NCBI RefSeq assembly: GCF_041154505.1
Contig: NZ_AP028672.1
Location: forward strand, 558,001-622,000
DNA length: 64,000 nucleotides
Direction: 5' to 3'
Source: Acidovorax sp. A79
Lineage (GTDB): Bacteria; Pseudomonadota; Gammaproteobacteria; Burkholderiales; Burkholderiaceae_C
A program made the translations under genes and the position numbers. This document shows positions 1 through 10,950 of this stretch, in pieces. Below the pieces are notes generated by a model. The model had not been told where the DNA came from. It saw nothing but the letters and a program-made list of their open reading frames with translations, and searched no databases. Numbering within the stretch: position 1 is the stretch's first letter; each line of letters starts with the position of its first letter.

Positions 1-420
1 CACATGCCCTGCGCGGGCGAGCTCACGCGCATGGTGCATGTGCCTGGCAACCTGTTTTCGGTGAACCCCACCACGGCGCGCGGCGTGCCCGGGCTGTTTG
101 CCCGCAACGAGCGTGTGGTGTGCTTCTTTGAATCGGCGCAGGGGCCGTTCGTGCTGGTGCTGGTGGGGGCCACCATCGTCGGCAGCATGGCCACGGTATG
201 GCATGGGCAGGTGAATCCACCGCGTCCGGGCACGCCGCGCCAATGGGACTATGCCCAGGGACAGGTGAGCCTGCGGCAGGGCGAGGAAATGGGGCGCTTC
301 CTGCTGGGTTCGACCGTGGTGATGCTGTTTCCCCAGGGCCCGCTGCAGTTCAACCCGCAGTGGGCGCCCGCCCGGCCCATCCAGCTGGGCGAGGCGATGG
401 CGCAGTTCGGCGCACGCTGA
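1..420 (+). CDS. psd: Phosphatidylserine decarboxylase proenzyme, C-terminal part (5' end outside window)
   Basis: Decarboxylates phosphatidylserine to phosphatidylethanolamine at the inner membrane. The visible part covers about the last 139 residues, with the class I core NLFSVN, LFARNERV and LVGATIVGS. The self-cleavage motif LGST is encoded at 304-315. Its serine (310-312) becomes the pyruvoyl group, so both the end of the beta chain and the whole alpha chain are present. The reading frame is open at base 1, so the start lies to the left of the window. It ends 39 bases before a convergent small gene. The family match is very clear; only the N-terminal part is missing here. Confidence 0.95.
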   Translation, partial: HMPCAGELTRMVHVPGNLFSVNPTTARGVPGLFARNERVVCFFESAQGPFVLVLVGATIVGSMATVWHGQVNPPRPGTPRQWDYAQGQVSLRQGEEMGRFLLGSTVVMLFPQGPLQFNPQWAPARPIQLGEAMAQFGAR

Positions 421-459
421 GGTTCGTCAGCCCACGGTGGCGGCGCGCCGGGCGCCGCG

Positions 460-669
460 TCAGAACCGGTCGGGAACGCGCGTGAGGTGGAAGGCCGTGG
501 GCTCCACCCGAAGGGCATCGGGGTGCACCGGCGCATCGTGCCCCACCAGGTAGATCATCATCGCGTTGCGGCGCACCACCACGTGGCTGACCGTCTCGCG
601 CTGCTGTCCCCATTGCACGGAGGCTCCGGGCTTGAAAAGGGGCATGTAGTAGTAGGCCGCTGGATCCAT
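460..669 (-). CDS. Hypothetical protein, 69 aa
   Basis: I do not recognise a family. The 69-residue product is soluble-looking, begins MDPAAYYYMPLFKPG and has no signal peptide or membrane segment. The frame is open further upstream, but the ATG at 669 is preceded by AAGGAG about 12 bases away and gives the more protein-like N-terminus, so I chose it. It converges on psd and lies beyond the end of the hut run (hutG ends at 864). It may be a conserved small Comamonadaceae protein. No function can be proposed. Confidence 0.5.
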   Translation of the reverse strand: MDPAAYYYMPLFKPGASVQWGQQRETVSHVVVRRNAMMIYLVGHDAPVHPDALRVEPTAFHLTRVPDRF

Positions 670-863
670 GAGGGGGTGCGGCTCCTTCCGCATTGGCTGA
701 CCGGGCACAGGGTGGTGAAAACAGGGGGCGCCCGCCGGGCGATTCCGAACCATCGCTGCAGCCATACTAGCACCGAACCCCCGCCACCCTGGCCAATGCC
801 GCTACAAGAATTCGAGCAGAGGGGCACACCGCCGCACCGTTGGGGCCCCTGCGGACCCGTGGA

Positions 864-1685
864 TCAGCGCGGAGCCTGGCGCGCGTGCGCGAATGCCAGC
901 GCGGCCCGCAGCATGCGTTCGAGGTGCGGCTGCACGCGCTGCGCCACGTCGGGCAGGTAGTCGAACGGCAAGGATTCCTGCATGTAGCTGCACTGCGTCA
1001 TCTCCAGCTGCACGGCATGCACGCCCTGCCCCGGCTGGCCATAGTGGCGCGTGATGTGCCCCCCCTTGAAGCGGCCGTTGAGCACCGCCGTGTAGCCGCC
1101 CGCGGCCTCCGCGATGGCCAGCAGCTCCCGGGCCAGTGCGGGATCGCAACTTTCGCCGTTGGCCGTGCCCAGGTTCAGGTCCGGCAGCTTGCCTTCGAAG
1201 AAGCGCGGGAGCACCGAGCGGATCGAATGCGCGTCCCACAGCACGGCCACGCCATGCCGGGCGTGGATGCGATCGAGCTCGGCGCGCAGTTGCGCGTGGT
1301 ACGGCGCCCAGACAGCATCGCGGCGCGCGGCGACTTCGGCTTCGCCCGGCACATCGCCCTGGGCGTAGATGGGCGTGTCGTCAAAGGTATCGACCGGGCA
1401 CAGGCCGGTGACGCTCTGGCCAGGGTAGAGGCTCGCGCCGTCGGGCGGACGGTTCAGGTCCACCACGTAGCGCGAGTGCGTGGCCACCAGGATGGAAGCG
1501 CCCATGTCGCGCGCAAAACCGTACAGCCGGTCCATGTGCCAGTCGGTATCGGGCACCTGGCGGGCCTCTTCGGTAAACCGCGCGGCCAGCGCGGGCGGCA
1601 CGTAGGTTCCCGCGTGGGGCATGGAGATCAGCAGCGGCTGGGTGCCTTGGTGAAAGACAAACGGAGGTGGTGCGGTGTCGGTCAT
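864..1685 (-). CDS. hutG: N-formylglutamate deformylase HutG
   Basis: Hydrolyses N-formyl-L-glutamate to glutamate and formate, the last step of the two-branch histidine pathway. The 273-residue cytosolic protein shows the N-formylglutamate amidohydrolase core: PLLISMPHAG near the N-terminus, VVDLNRPPDG, VLWDAHSIRS and GGHITRHYG, which hold the likely metal and substrate ligands. It is the last gene of the long minus-strand hut run, 30 bases after hutF. Its partner enzyme is HutF, which makes formylglutamate. It is not the formiminoglutamase also called HutG in some bacteria, because the formylglutamate-amidohydrolase motifs and the neighbouring hutF fit the deformylase. Confidence 0.93.
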   Translation of the reverse strand: MTDTAPPPFVFHQGTQPLLISMPHAGTYVPPALAARFTEEARQVPDTDWHMDRLYGFARDMGASILVATHSRYVVDLNRPPDGASLYPGQSVTGLCPVDTFDDTPIYAQGDVPGEAEVAARRDAVWAPYHAQLRAELDRIHARHGVAVLWDAHSIRSVLPRFFEGKLPDLNLGTANGESCDPALARELLAIAEAAGGYTAVLNGRFKGGHITRHYGQPGQGVHAVQLEMTQCSYMQESLPFDYLPDVAQRVQPHLERMLRAALAFAHARQAPR

Positions 1686-1715
1686 GGTGGGTTCAGAAAT
1701 AAAACAAAGACAGCC

Positions 1716-3113
1716 TCAATCCGGCGCGATGGTGGCCGACCGGGCTGCCACAAAGGCCCGGGCCGCCGATTCGTGGAGTACATGCCGGCCTCCGGACACG
1801 CGGCGCACGCCCGCCACCCAGAGGCTGCCGATGGCCGAGGTCCGGTGGCTGCCAAACACATGGGCCGAGAGCATGCTGTGCGCAGGCAGATCGCGCAGCG
1901 CCACATGCTGCGCGTCCAGCGCCACCATGTCGGCCTGCTGGCCCACCGCGATGCCGCCAACGGCCCGCCCCGCGGCCTGCGCCCCGCCAGCCACGGCCTG
2001 CAAGGTCATGGCGGTTGCGACCTCGGGCTGCGCGGCGGAGGCCAGCACATTGCGCTGCCGGCGTGACAGGCGCTGGCTGTACTCCAGCATCAACAGCTCT
2101 TCGGCCGCATTCACACAGGCATGGCTGTCCGAGCCCACGCCCCAGCGCCCACCCTGCTGCAGCCACAGCGGCATGTCGAAGATGCCGTCGCCCAGGTTCG
2201 CTTCGGTGGTGGGGCAGATGCCAGCGACGGCGCCGCTGCGCGCGGCGCCGGCGTATTCATCGGGCGTCATGTGGGTGGCGTGCACCAGGCACCAGCGTTC
2301 GTCCACCGGGGCGTGGTCGAGCAGCCACCGCACGGGGCGCTGGCCGCTCCAGGCGATGCAGTCGTCCACCTCCTGCGTCTGCTCGGCGATGTGGATGTGG
2401 ATGGGTGCGTGGGGATCGAGGGCGGCGAGGCCCTGCACGGCGGCGGTCAGGCTCTCGGGCGGCACGGCACGCAGCGAGTGCGGGGCCAGGCCCAGAACGG
2501 CCCCCTGCGCCAGTGCAGCGGGCGCCAGGCGCTCCAATAAAGAGAGCATATTGCCGGTGCTGCGGATGAACCGGGCCTGGTCGGCCCGTGGTGGCTTGGC
2601 GCCAAAGCCGCTGGTCTGGTAGAGCACCGGCAGCAGCGTGATGCCCATGCCCGCGTTGCGGGCGGCGCGCAGCAGGGCCAGCGACAGCGTGGCGTCGTCG
2701 GCATAGGGTGTGCCACCCTGGTCGTGGTGCACGTAGTGGAACTCGCACACCGAGGTGTAGCCCGCCTCCAGCATCTCCACATACAGCCAGGTGGCGATGG
2801 CCTCCAGCGATTCGGGCGTGATGCGGGCGGCAAAGCGGTACATGAGGTTGCGCCAGCTCCAGAAGCTGTCCTGGCTTTCTGCCCGGTACTCGGTGAGCCC
2901 GGCAAACGCGCGCTGGAAGGCGTGCGAATGCAGGTTGGGCATGCCGGGGATCACCGGGCCAGCAGCCACCGGCGTGCCTGCTGGCACCGCAGCATCGGAG
3001 GCCACGCCGGTGATGCGCCCTGCCCCATCCCACTGCACCAGCACATTGCGCGCCCAGCCGGTGGGCAGCAGCGCATCGGCCGCAAAAAGGCTGTGTGAAG
3101 CGTCAAGCGCCAT
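1716..3113 (-). CDS. hutF: Formimidoylglutamate deiminase HutF
   Basis: Converts N-formimino-L-glutamate to N-formyl-L-glutamate and ammonia. The 465-residue protein belongs to the amidohydrolase superfamily. It has the metal motif HSHAFQR in [35 protein letters not shown] and the late [10 protein letters not shown] aspartate region. The frame is open upstream, but the ATG at 3113 overlaps the end of hutI by 11 bases and gives the normal family length, so translational coupling is likely. It is followed by hutG 30 bases on, which completes the deiminase/deformylase route. Confidence 0.93.
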   Translation of the reverse strand: MALDASHSLFAADALLPTGWARNVLVQWDGAGRITGVASDAAVPAGTPVAAGPVIPGMPNLHSHAFQRAFAGLTEYRAESQDSFWSWRNLMYRFAARITPESLEAIATWLYVEMLEAGYTSVCEFHYVHHDQGGTPYADDATLSLALLRAARNAGMGITLLPVLYQTSGFGAKPPRADQARFIRSTGNMLSLLERLAPAALAQGAVLGLAPHSLRAVPPESLTAAVQGLAALDPHAPIHIHIAEQTQEVDDCIAWSGQRPVRWLLDHAPVDERWCLVHATHMTPDEYAGAARSGAVAGICPTTEANLGDGIFDMPLWLQQGGRWGVGSDSHACVNAAEELLMLEYSQRLSRRQRNVLASAAQPEVATAMTLQAVAGGAQAAGRAVGGIAVGQQADMVALDAQHVALRDLPAHSMLSAHVFGSHRTSAIGSLWVAGVRRVSGGRHVLHESAARAFVAARSATIAPD

Positions 3114-4425
3114 GGCGGGCCCCCTGCTGTGTTTGGATGCCCATGCCATCGGCCACCACCTGCCCCTGCCGCACGACGGTGCAAGCGGGCTTGTGGCCGT
3201 ACCAATAGGCCAGCTCGGCCGCATCGCCCAGCGGCCACAGCACAAAATTGGCGGGCCTGCCTGATGCGATCAGGCCGTGGGAATCTTGCAAGCCCAGCGC
3301 GCGCGCGGCGTGTGTGGTGATGCCGGCCAGGGCCTCGGGCATCGTCAGGCGGAACAGCGTGCACGCCATGTTGGCCATGAGCAGCAGGCTGAGCGCGGGC
3401 GAGGTGCCGGGGTTGTGGTCGGTGGACACCGCCATGGGCACGCCGGCCTCGCGCAGCTGCGCAATGGGCGGCAGGTGCGTGTCGCGCAGCGTGTAGTAGG
3501 CACCCGGCAGCAGCACGGCCACGGTGCCCGCGGCCTTCATGGCGGCGATGCCGTCCTGCGACAGGTGTTCGATGTGGTCGCACGACAGCGCGCCGTAGCG
3601 CGCGGCCAGGGCCGCGCCGCCCATGTCCGAGAGCTGCTCGGCATGCAGCTTGACCGGGATGCCCAGCCTTTGCGCGGCCTGGAACACCTGCTCGGTCTCG
3701 GCCAGCGTGAAGGCGATGCGTTCGCAGAACACATCCACCGCATCCACCAGGCCTTCTGCCGCCAGCGCGGGCAGCATCTCGTTGCAGACGAGGTCGGTGT
3801 AGTCCTGGCTGCGCCCTGCGTATTCGGGCGGCAGCGCGTGCGCGCCCAGAAAGGTGGTGCGCACCGTCACGCCGAATGCCTCGCCCAGGCGGCGGGCCAC
3901 GCGCAGCTGCTTGCGCTCGTGCGCGAGGGCCAGCCCATAGCCGGACTTGATCTCGATGGCGCACACGCCCTCGTCCAGCAGGGCCGAGAGGCGCGGAGCG
4001 GCCAGGGCAAAGAGCTCGTCTTCCGACGCCCCGCGCGTGGCCTTCACCGACGACACGATGCCGCCACCCGCCCTGGCCACTTCTTCGTACGTGGCACCCG
4101 CCAGCCGCATCGCGAACTCGTTGGCGCGCTGGCCGCCGTAGACCAGGTGGGTGTGGCAGTCCACGAGGCCGGGCGTGGCCAGCGCGCCCTGCCCATCCCA
4201 GCGGTGCAGGGGATGGAAGGCCGGCGGCAGGTGCGCCTCGGGCCCGATCCAGGCCATGCGGCCGTCCTGCACCACCACGCAGGTGGGTTCGCCCTCGGGC
4301 ACGGGCACATCGGCCGCCACGAGTCCGGCCACGGGCTTCAGATTCACCCACACGCCCTCGGCGCTCTCGCCGGCCGGGACACCGGGCCGCGCCTGCTGCA
4401 TCTGCTTGTCTGCCGGAAGGTTCAT
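3103..4425 (-). CDS. hutI: Imidazolonepropionase HutI
   Basis: Opens the imidazolone ring of 4-imidazolone-5-propionate to give N-formimino-L-glutamate. The 440-residue amidohydrolase shows the metal motif [11 protein letters not shown], the GGGIVSSV loop, [15 protein letters not shown] and [10 protein letters not shown], all standard for HutI. It is slightly longer than usual because of about 25 extra N-terminal residues; the ATG at 4425 sits directly against an intergenic repeat. It overlaps hutF by 11 bases and follows hutD after about 65 bases filled by that repeat. Confidence 0.95.
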   Translation of the reverse strand: MNLPADKQMQQARPGVPAGESAEGVWVNLKPVAGLVAADVPVPEGEPTCVVVQDGRMAWIGPEAHLPPAFHPLHRWDGQGALATPGLVDCHTHLVYGGQRANEFAMRLAGATYEEVARAGGGIVSSVKATRGASEDELFALAAPRLSALLDEGVCAIEIKSGYGLALAHERKQLRVARRLGEAFGVTVRTTFLGAHALPPEYAGRSQDYTDLVCNEMLPALAAEGLVDAVDVFCERIAFTLAETEQVFQAAQRLGIPVKLHAEQLSDMGGAALAARYGALSCDHIEHLSQDGIAAMKAAGTVAVLLPGAYYTLRDTHLPPIAQLREAGVPMAVSTDHNPGTSPALSLLLMANMACTLFRLTMPEALAGITTHAARALGLQDSHGLIASGRPANFVLWPLGDAAELAYWYGHKPACTVVRQGQVVADGMGIQTQQGARHGA

Positions 4426-4427
4426 GG

Positions 4428-4494
4428 TATCAATTGCTATGCAAACAATAGCTGCCAGCGCTTATTCAGCAAGCGCCAGAGGCCATTTTTATCA
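4428..4494. repeat. Dispersed Comamonadaceae-type repeat, copy 1 (hutD-hutI junction)
   Basis: An AT-rich element with a short inverted core (AGCGCTTattcAGCAAGCGC) flanked by AATTGCTATG/AACAATAGCTGCC and GAGGCCATTTTTATCA. It fills the whole gap between hutD and hutI. Its right edge carries the hutD stop codon (TGA, complement of 4492-4494) and its left edge touches the hutI start. Related copies are at 24739, 35947, 40779, 47961 and 49339. Confidence 0.8.
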
Positions 4495-5130
4495 AAATTC
4501 CGTTCTGGAACCACGCTCCAGCGCGATCCAGGCCAGCGCCGGCGCATCCGCCGCACTGCCGCCATGGGCGGGCTCCAGGCGCCCCTGCAAGGCAGCACCC
4601 TCCTGCACCCACCAGAAGCCCTGCCCTGCGTGCAGCACGCGGGGCTCGCCGCCCTGCTCTCCCGGCACCCATCGCCAGCCACCCTGCAGCACCATGCACA
4701 GGCCGGCGTGCACGCCCGCGGGCGCCCGCGCCTCGCCTGCCACCTGCAGGGCGCCGTGCCAGGCGCCCCGGCGCAGCATGAGGTTGAAGTCCTTCGAGGT
4801 GCCGCCCAGCATGGCGCCATCCACGGCGTCGTCCCCCGGGAAGGCGAACGGCTGCCAGCGCTGGTCCAGCCCGTGCTCCCAGCCCGGGCCGCGCAGGTGC
4901 AGGCCGTCGCCTCCCAGCAGCATGATCTGGCGGTCGATGCCCGGAAAGACCGAGAACGGGCCGGGCCGGTCGACCGTGGCCAGGCTGACCCGCCACTCGA
5001 AGGCGTTCATGTCCGCTCCCGGCGGCCAGCAGGCGAGTTCCTGCGTGCTGCCGCCGCCATTCTTCCAGGGCGTGGCGGGGGTGGCGGCAAGGTCAAAGAA
5101 GACTGGCATCCCCATCGGTGCCCCGCTCAT
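4492..5130 (-). CDS. hutD: HutD family protein
   Basis: HutD is a small cupin-like protein found in hut operons. In pseudomonads it is thought to moderate hut expression or bind a pathway metabolite, but its exact role is not settled. The 212-residue product has the family features TPWKNGGGSTQELACWP, WRVSLATVDRPGPFSVFPG, and GDDAVDGAMLGGTSKDFNLM. The ATG at 5130 overlaps the stop of the upstream dioxygenase gene as ATGA, so I prefer it to longer open-frame starts. The stop codon is part of an intergenic repeat, so the last residues and 3' UTR probably changed when the repeat arrived. Confidence 0.88.
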   Translation of the reverse strand: MSGAPMGMPVFFDLAATPATPWKNGGGSTQELACWPPGADMNAFEWRVSLATVDRPGPFSVFPGIDRQIMLLGGDGLHLRGPGWEHGLDQRWQPFAFPGDDAVDGAMLGGTSKDFNLMLRRGAWHGALQVAGEARAPAGVHAGLCMVLQGGWRWVPGEQGGEPRVLHAGQGFWWVQEGAALQGRLEPAHGGSAADAPALAWIALERGSRTEF

Positions 5131-5996
5131 CGCGCACCCTCCCCGGCCTGCACCGCTTCGGCCACCAGCAGCGGAAACAGCGCGTGGTCCATCTCGGCTC
5201 CGGCGGGCAGCACGTCGGTCAGGCCCGCAAACTCGGGCGAGGTCTTCCAGGGCCGGGGGGCGTGGCGGATGTCGTCGCCCAGAAAGCGCACCGAAAACAC
5301 GCGCCGGCGGTTCACGCCCTCCACCCCGCCCGCGGCGTGCAGGGTGAGCATGTGAAAGCACACCACATCGCCGGGCTCGATCTCCCAGCCGACGATGGGG
5401 AAAGCCTCGCGGCGGGCCTCGACATCGGGCAGGTCCTGCAGGCTGCCTTCAGGGAACCACTTGGCCTGGTTGTCCATGAAGGTGCGCGGCATGAGCCAGG
5501 GCCCCTTGTGCGAACCGGCCACGAATTCAAGCGTGGCCGCGCGCGACACCGGATCGACCGGAATCCACATGCTGATGTTCTGCAGGCCTTCAATGTTGTA
5601 GTACGGCTGGTCCTGGTGCCACGGAGTGCGCTGGCGCGTGCCGGGCTCCTTCACCAGCACATGGTCGTGGTACAGCCGCACGGTGCGCGACCGCATGAGG
5701 CGCTGCGCGGCCAGGGCCAGCGGCGTCTCGCGCACGAAGCGGCCGAACTGCGGGATGTCCTGCCAGTTGCAAAAGTCCTCGAAGAAACGGCCCGGGTCGT
5801 CGGGGCGGCTGGCCACCTTGGCGCGCGGGCTGGGCGCGGCCAGGTTGGCGTCGATGCCTTCGCGCAGCAACGCCACCTCCCCGGGCGTGAGCAACTGCTT
5901 GATGCACAGCGCGCCGTCGCGGTCGAAGCGGGCAATGTCGTCCTGGGACAGGCGCTCTTGCAGGCGCTGCTGCATCACGGGTGAAAGCGGGGACAT
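5127..5996 (-). CDS. Phytanoyl-CoA dioxygenase (PhyH) family Fe(II)/2-oxoglutarate oxygenase
   Basis: A 289-residue non-haem iron, 2-oxoglutarate-dependent oxygenase. The facial triad is visible as H127-x-D129 in TPWHQDQPYY and H220 in FHMLTLHAAGG, with an arginine after it (RRRVFSVRF) for the 2-oxoglutarate carboxylate. The ATG at 5996 has AGGAGG eight bases upstream. It sits between an amino acid ABC transporter and hutD, and overlaps hutD by ATGA, so it is co-translated with the hut genes. Family members hydroxylate lipids, ectoine, halogenated compounds and small metabolites, so the substrate cannot be read from sequence. The context suggests a histidine-like or imidazole compound. This gene is not part of the standard hut set. 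Confidence 0.85.
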   Translation of the reverse strand: MSPLSPVMQQRLQERLSQDDIARFDRDGALCIKQLLTPGEVALLREGIDANLAAPSPRAKVASRPDDPGRFFEDFCNWQDIPQFGRFVRETPLALAAQRLMRSRTVRLYHDHVLVKEPGTRQRTPWHQDQPYYNIEGLQNISMWIPVDPVSRAATLEFVAGSHKGPWLMPRTFMDNQAKWFPEGSLQDLPDVEARREAFPIVGWEIEPGDVVCFHMLTLHAAGGVEGVNRRRVFSVRFLGDDIRHAPRPWKTSPEFAGLTDVLPAGAEMDHALFPLLVAEAVQAGEGAR

Positions 5997-6050
5997 CGGG
6001 GTTTCCTCCTCTGGGGTTGACGGCAACCGTGCACAGCGCCGCGCAGCGCC

Positions 6051-6845
6051 TCAGGCGCGGGTGAGCACGGCCTGCAGGAAGGAGCGCGTGCGCTCCTGCG
6101 TGGGGTTGGTGAAGATGGTGGCGGGGGCGCCGGCCTCGATGATGCCACCGCCGTCCATGACGACGACCACGTCGCCCACCTCGCGCGCGAAGTCCATCTC
6201 GTGGGTGACGACCATCATGGTCATGCCTTCGCTGGCCAGCAGCTTCATGACCTGCAGCACCTCGCCCACCAGCTCCGGATCGAGCGCCGAGGTGGGTTCG
6301 TCGAACAGCATCACGCGCGGCTCCATGGCCAGTGCACGGGCAATGGCCACACGCTGCTTTTGCCCGCCGGACAGGCTGGCGGGCATGGCCGACGCCTTGT
6401 GCGCCAGCCCCACCTTGGCCAGCAGGGCCTGGGCACGCTCGTCGGCCTCCTTGCGCGAGAGGCCGCGCAGCTTGCGTGGGCCCAGCGTCACGTTGTCGAG
6501 CACCGACAGGTGCGGGAACAGGTTGAACGACTGGAACACCATGCCGACCTCCTCGCGCAGCGCGTTGAGGTCATGGTCGGGCAGCATGCGGCCGTCCTGC
6601 ACCAGCGTGCGGCCGCAGATCTCGACCGTGCCGCCCTCGGGCTGCTCCAGGCCGTTGCAGCAGCGCAGGAAGGTGCTCTTGCCCGAGCCGCTGGGCCCGA
6701 TGACCACCACCACTTGCGATGGGAACACGTCGAAGTCGATGCCACTGAGCACCACATGGCTGCCAAACGACTTGCGCAGGCTGCGAATGCGCACGATGGG
6801 CTCGGAAGCCGGGTTCGCGCCGGTCACTGCAGACGTTGTCTTCAT
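6051..6845 (-). CDS. Polar amino acid ABC transporter, ATP-binding protein
   Basis: ATPase subunit of a HisP/GlnQ-type importer, acting on the cytoplasmic face with the permease at 6842-7510. In 264 residues it has Walker [10 protein letters not shown] (about 50-58), Q-loop [10 protein letters not shown], signature LSGGQKQR, Walker [13 protein letters not shown] and the switch histidine in VTHEMDF. The first four bases overlap the permease stop (ATGA), so the two are coupled. About 13 extra N-terminal residues precede the usual domain start. Genomic position inside a hut operon suggests histidine, urocanate or a related compound as substrate; this is inference. Confidence 0.93.
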   Translation of the reverse strand: MKTTSAVTGANPASEPIVRIRSLRKSFGSHVVLSGIDFDVFPSQVVVVIGPSGSGKSTFLRCCNGLEQPEGGTVEICGRTLVQDGRMLPDHDLNALREEVGMVFQSFNLFPHLSVLDNVTLGPRKLRGLSRKEADERAQALLAKVGLAHKASAMPASLSGGQKQRVAIARALAMEPRVMLFDEPTSALDPELVGEVLQVMKLLASEGMTMMVVTHEMDFAREVGDVVVVMDGGGIIEAGAPATIFTNPTQERTRSFLQAVLTRA

Positions 6846-7510
6846 TGCACCATCCCTCCGGCGCGCAGGCGCAGTTCCATGCGGCGCAGCACCAGCGTGG
6901 TGGCCCCGGTCAGAATGAAATACACCACCGCGATCGCCAGGTACACCTCCAGCGAACGGTACGACACGCTGATGATCTTCTGCCCCTCGTGCATCAGGTC
7001 GTGGATGGTGAGCAGCGACACCAGCGCCGAGTTCTTGATGAGTGCGATGAACTCATTGCCCAGCGGAGGAATCATGCGCACCACCGCCTGCGGCAGCACC
7101 ACGGTGCGCATGGCCAGGCCCGAGGACATGCCGATGGAGCGCGCCGCCTCCATCTGCCCCTTGTCGATGGACTGGATGGCGCCGCGCACCACCTCGGACA
7201 CATAGGCGCCCGAGTAGATGCCCAGGCCGATCACGCCACACACGAAAGCAGGCAGCAGGATGCCGAACTGCGGCAGGCCAAAGAACAGGATGAACAGCTG
7301 CACCAGCAGCGGCGTGCCGCGGATCGCGGCCACGTAGGCGGTGCACAGGGCGTAGACCACGCGGCGCCTGGGGTTCAGGCGGCCAATGCCCACCAGCAGG
7401 CCCATGACGCAGCCCAGCAGCAGCGAGGCGGCCGTGATTTCCACGGTGACCAGCGCGCCCGCCAGCAACTGGGGCAGCCCGGCCCAGACAGGAGAAAAAT
7501 CGAGTTCCAT
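6842..7510 (-). CDS. Polar amino acid ABC transporter, permease
   Basis: Inner-membrane permease of the HisM/GlnP family, 222 residues. About five hydrophobic segments are visible, starting at [25 protein letters not shown]. The family EAA-type loop reads [22 protein letters not shown]. Only one permease gene is present, so it probably works as a homodimer. It follows the binding-protein gene by 26 bases and overlaps the ATPase gene by four. Confidence 0.92.
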   Translation of the reverse strand: MELDFSPVWAGLPQLLAGALVTVEITAASLLLGCVMGLLVGIGRLNPRRRVVYALCTAYVAAIRGTPLLVQLFILFFGLPQFGILLPAFVCGVIGLGIYSGAYVSEVVRGAIQSIDKGQMEAARSIGMSSGLAMRTVVLPQAVVRMIPPLGNEFIALIKNSALVSLLTIHDLMHEGQKIISVSYRSLEVYLAIAVVYFILTGATTLVLRRMELRLRAGGMVQ

Positions 7511-7536
7511 GGTTCAGTCCGGCAACGGTCCGTGGC

Positions 7537-8286
7537 TTACTTGGCAGCGCTGTTGCTGAACCACTTCTTGACGATGGCCGCATAGGTTCCGTCGGCCTTG
7601 AGCCTGGTGATGGCGCCGTTGACGGCCTTCGTCAGCTCGGGCGTGTCCTTGCGCAGGGCCATGCCGTATTCCTCGGTGGTGAGCTGCTCGTCGAGCACAC
7701 GCAGGCCCGGGCGGGTGCGCACGTACTGGAACGCGGCGGGCTTGCCGGTCACGGCGGCATCGGCCCGGCCGATGTCCACCAGGTTGAACATCTCCTGGTT
7801 CTTCTCGACCTCGACGCGCTGCACCTTGGGGAATTTTTCGGTCAGGTATGCCACCGACTTGGTGCCCACCTGCACGCTGACCTTTTTGCCGTCCAGGTCG
7901 GCGAGCTTGTGGATGGTCTTGTTGTCGGCCTTCACCATCACCACCAGGCCGCCGGCGTAGTAGGAGTCGGTGAAGTCCACCACCTTCTTGCGCTCGTCGG
8001 TGATGTAGATGGCCGATACCGCCATGTCGAAGCGCTTGGAGATCAGGCCGGGAATCAGGCCCTTGAAGTCGATGTCCACCCATTCGACCTGCTTGCCCAT
8101 GGCCTTGGCGATCGCTTCCACCAGCTCGACGTCAAAGCCCGTACGTTTGCCATTCTCGACGAACTCCATGGGCGGGAACGTGGCATCGGTGCCCACACGC
8201 AGGACGTTGTCCTGGGCCTGCGCACCCGTGGTGCAAAAGGCGGCGGCGGCCAGGCTGGCCAGAAGAAGGTTGCGACGAAGGTTCAT
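7537..8286 (-). CDS. Polar amino acid ABC transporter, periplasmic binding protein
   Basis: Binds substrate in the periplasm and delivers it to the permease. The 249-residue protein has a signal peptide MNLRRNLLLASLAAAAFCTTGAQA, then a type II amino acid binding fold: LRVGTDATFPPMEF, NGKRTGFDVELVEAIAK, and SAIYITDERKKVVDFTDSYY. These are characteristic of the family SBP_bac_3 (His/Lys/Arg/Gln/cystine binders). An AGGAG lies upstream of the ATG at 8286. The ligand is not readable; histidine-related compounds are likely from context. Confidence 0.92.
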   Translation of the reverse strand: MNLRRNLLLASLAAAAFCTTGAQAQDNVLRVGTDATFPPMEFVENGKRTGFDVELVEAIAKAMGKQVEWVDIDFKGLIPGLISKRFDMAVSAIYITDERKKVVDFTDSYYAGGLVVMVKADNKTIHKLADLDGKKVSVQVGTKSVAYLTEKFPKVQRVEVEKNQEMFNLVDIGRADAAVTGKPAAFQYVRTRPGLRVLDEQLTTEEYGMALRKDTPELTKAVNGAITRLKADGTYAAIVKKWFSNSAAK

Positions 8287-8317
8287 GGGGAAAGCTCCTG
8301 GGGAGGGGTGAGGGAAA

Positions 8318-9094
8318 TCAGGGAGAAGTGAGCTGGCGGGAGATGCGCGCGGCGGCGATGACGGCCATGCCGGTGAGCGCGGCCTCCTGCCCCTGGGCTC
8401 GCAAGATCGGGGCCATCAGGGTGATGGCCCCCGCGGCCTGCCGGGGAGAGCCGAACACGGGCACGCTGACGCCCCAGACACCGGCATCCACCTCGCCGGA
8501 GCTGACGGCGTAGCCCGCCTTGGCAATGCCTTCCAGCTCGGCCAGCGCCGCCTGGCGCTCGGGGGTGCCCGCGCCGTAGTGCAGGTCCAGAATGGCATTG
8601 CGCGTGGCCGGGGCCACATGGGCCAGCAGGCACTTGGCGGAGGCGCCGGCGCGCAGCGGTACGCTGCGCCCCTTTTCGAACGAGCAGCGCAGGGCCTGCG
8701 TGCTGTCCACCATGTCCAGGCATACCACGCTGTCGTTGACGGCCACCACCAGCCCCACGCTTTCGTGGGACTGCCGGGCCAGGGCCTGCATGTCCGGCCG
8801 CGCGTGGTGCACCAGGTGCGACGCCATGTCAAAGCCCAGGGCCAGTTGCAGGCTCAGCGGCCCGGGCGCGTAGTGCCCGCTGCTCTCCAGTACGAAGCCC
8901 CACAGCTTGAGCCGCGCGAGTTGCCGGTACAGCGTGCTGCGCGCCAGGCCCGTGGCCTCCATCAGCTCGGCGGCCGACATGGGCTGGCCATGCTGCGCCA
9001 GCACCGCCAGCACGTGCAGAACACGGTCGGCGGCGGCAACGGAGGTCGGTCCACGGGTGGGCATGGACTCAGTATCAAAGGATTGCAGCGGCAT
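8318..9094 (-). CDS. IclR family transcriptional regulator
   Basis: A 258-residue regulator with an N-terminal winged helix (VLHVLAVLAQHGQPMSAAEL through GLARSTLYRQLARL) and a C-terminal IclR effector domain including the conserved KCLLAH and SGEVDAGVWGVSVPVF stretches. It is the first gene of a segment containing an amino acid ABC transporter, a dioxygenase and the lower hut genes, so it probably controls this segment in response to a pathway metabolite. A perfect inverted repeat just upstream is a likely autoregulatory operator. A second ATG at 9064 would remove 10 residues and is an alternative start. Confidence 0.88.
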   Translation of the reverse strand: MPLQSFDTESMPTRGPTSVAAADRVLHVLAVLAQHGQPMSAAELMEATGLARSTLYRQLARLKLWGFVLESSGHYAPGPLSLQLALGFDMASHLVHHARPDMQALARQSHESVGLVVAVNDSVVCLDMVDSTQALRCSFEKGRSVPLRAGASAKCLLAHVAPATRNAILDLHYGAGTPERQAALAELEGIAKAGYAVSSGEVDAGVWGVSVPVFGSPRQAAGAITLMAPILRAQGQEAALTGMAVIAAARISRQLTSP

Positions 9095-9104
9095 TCAAAC
9101 CCAA

Positions 9105-9125
9105 CATTCCCACCGAATGGGAATG
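9105..9125. promoter_or_regulatory. Candidate IclR operator (inverted repeat)
   Basis: Perfect 8-bp arms CATTCCCA and TGGGAATG separated by CCGAA, lying in the 79-base gap between hutU and the iclR-type gene. Size, symmetry and position directly in front of the regulator fit an IclR-family operator. Binding by this particular regulator is inference. Confidence 0.6.
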
Positions 9126-9173
9126 CCGTTCCCTTTTTTCACATCCCTGTCACACCTCCTTGCCGACGCTGTT

Positions 9174-10898
<1,725 letters not shown>

Positions 10899-10950
10899 GG
10901 TGGGCTCCTGTGAATGGGTGGCGTGGCAAAGAGAGAAAGAAAGGAAAAAA

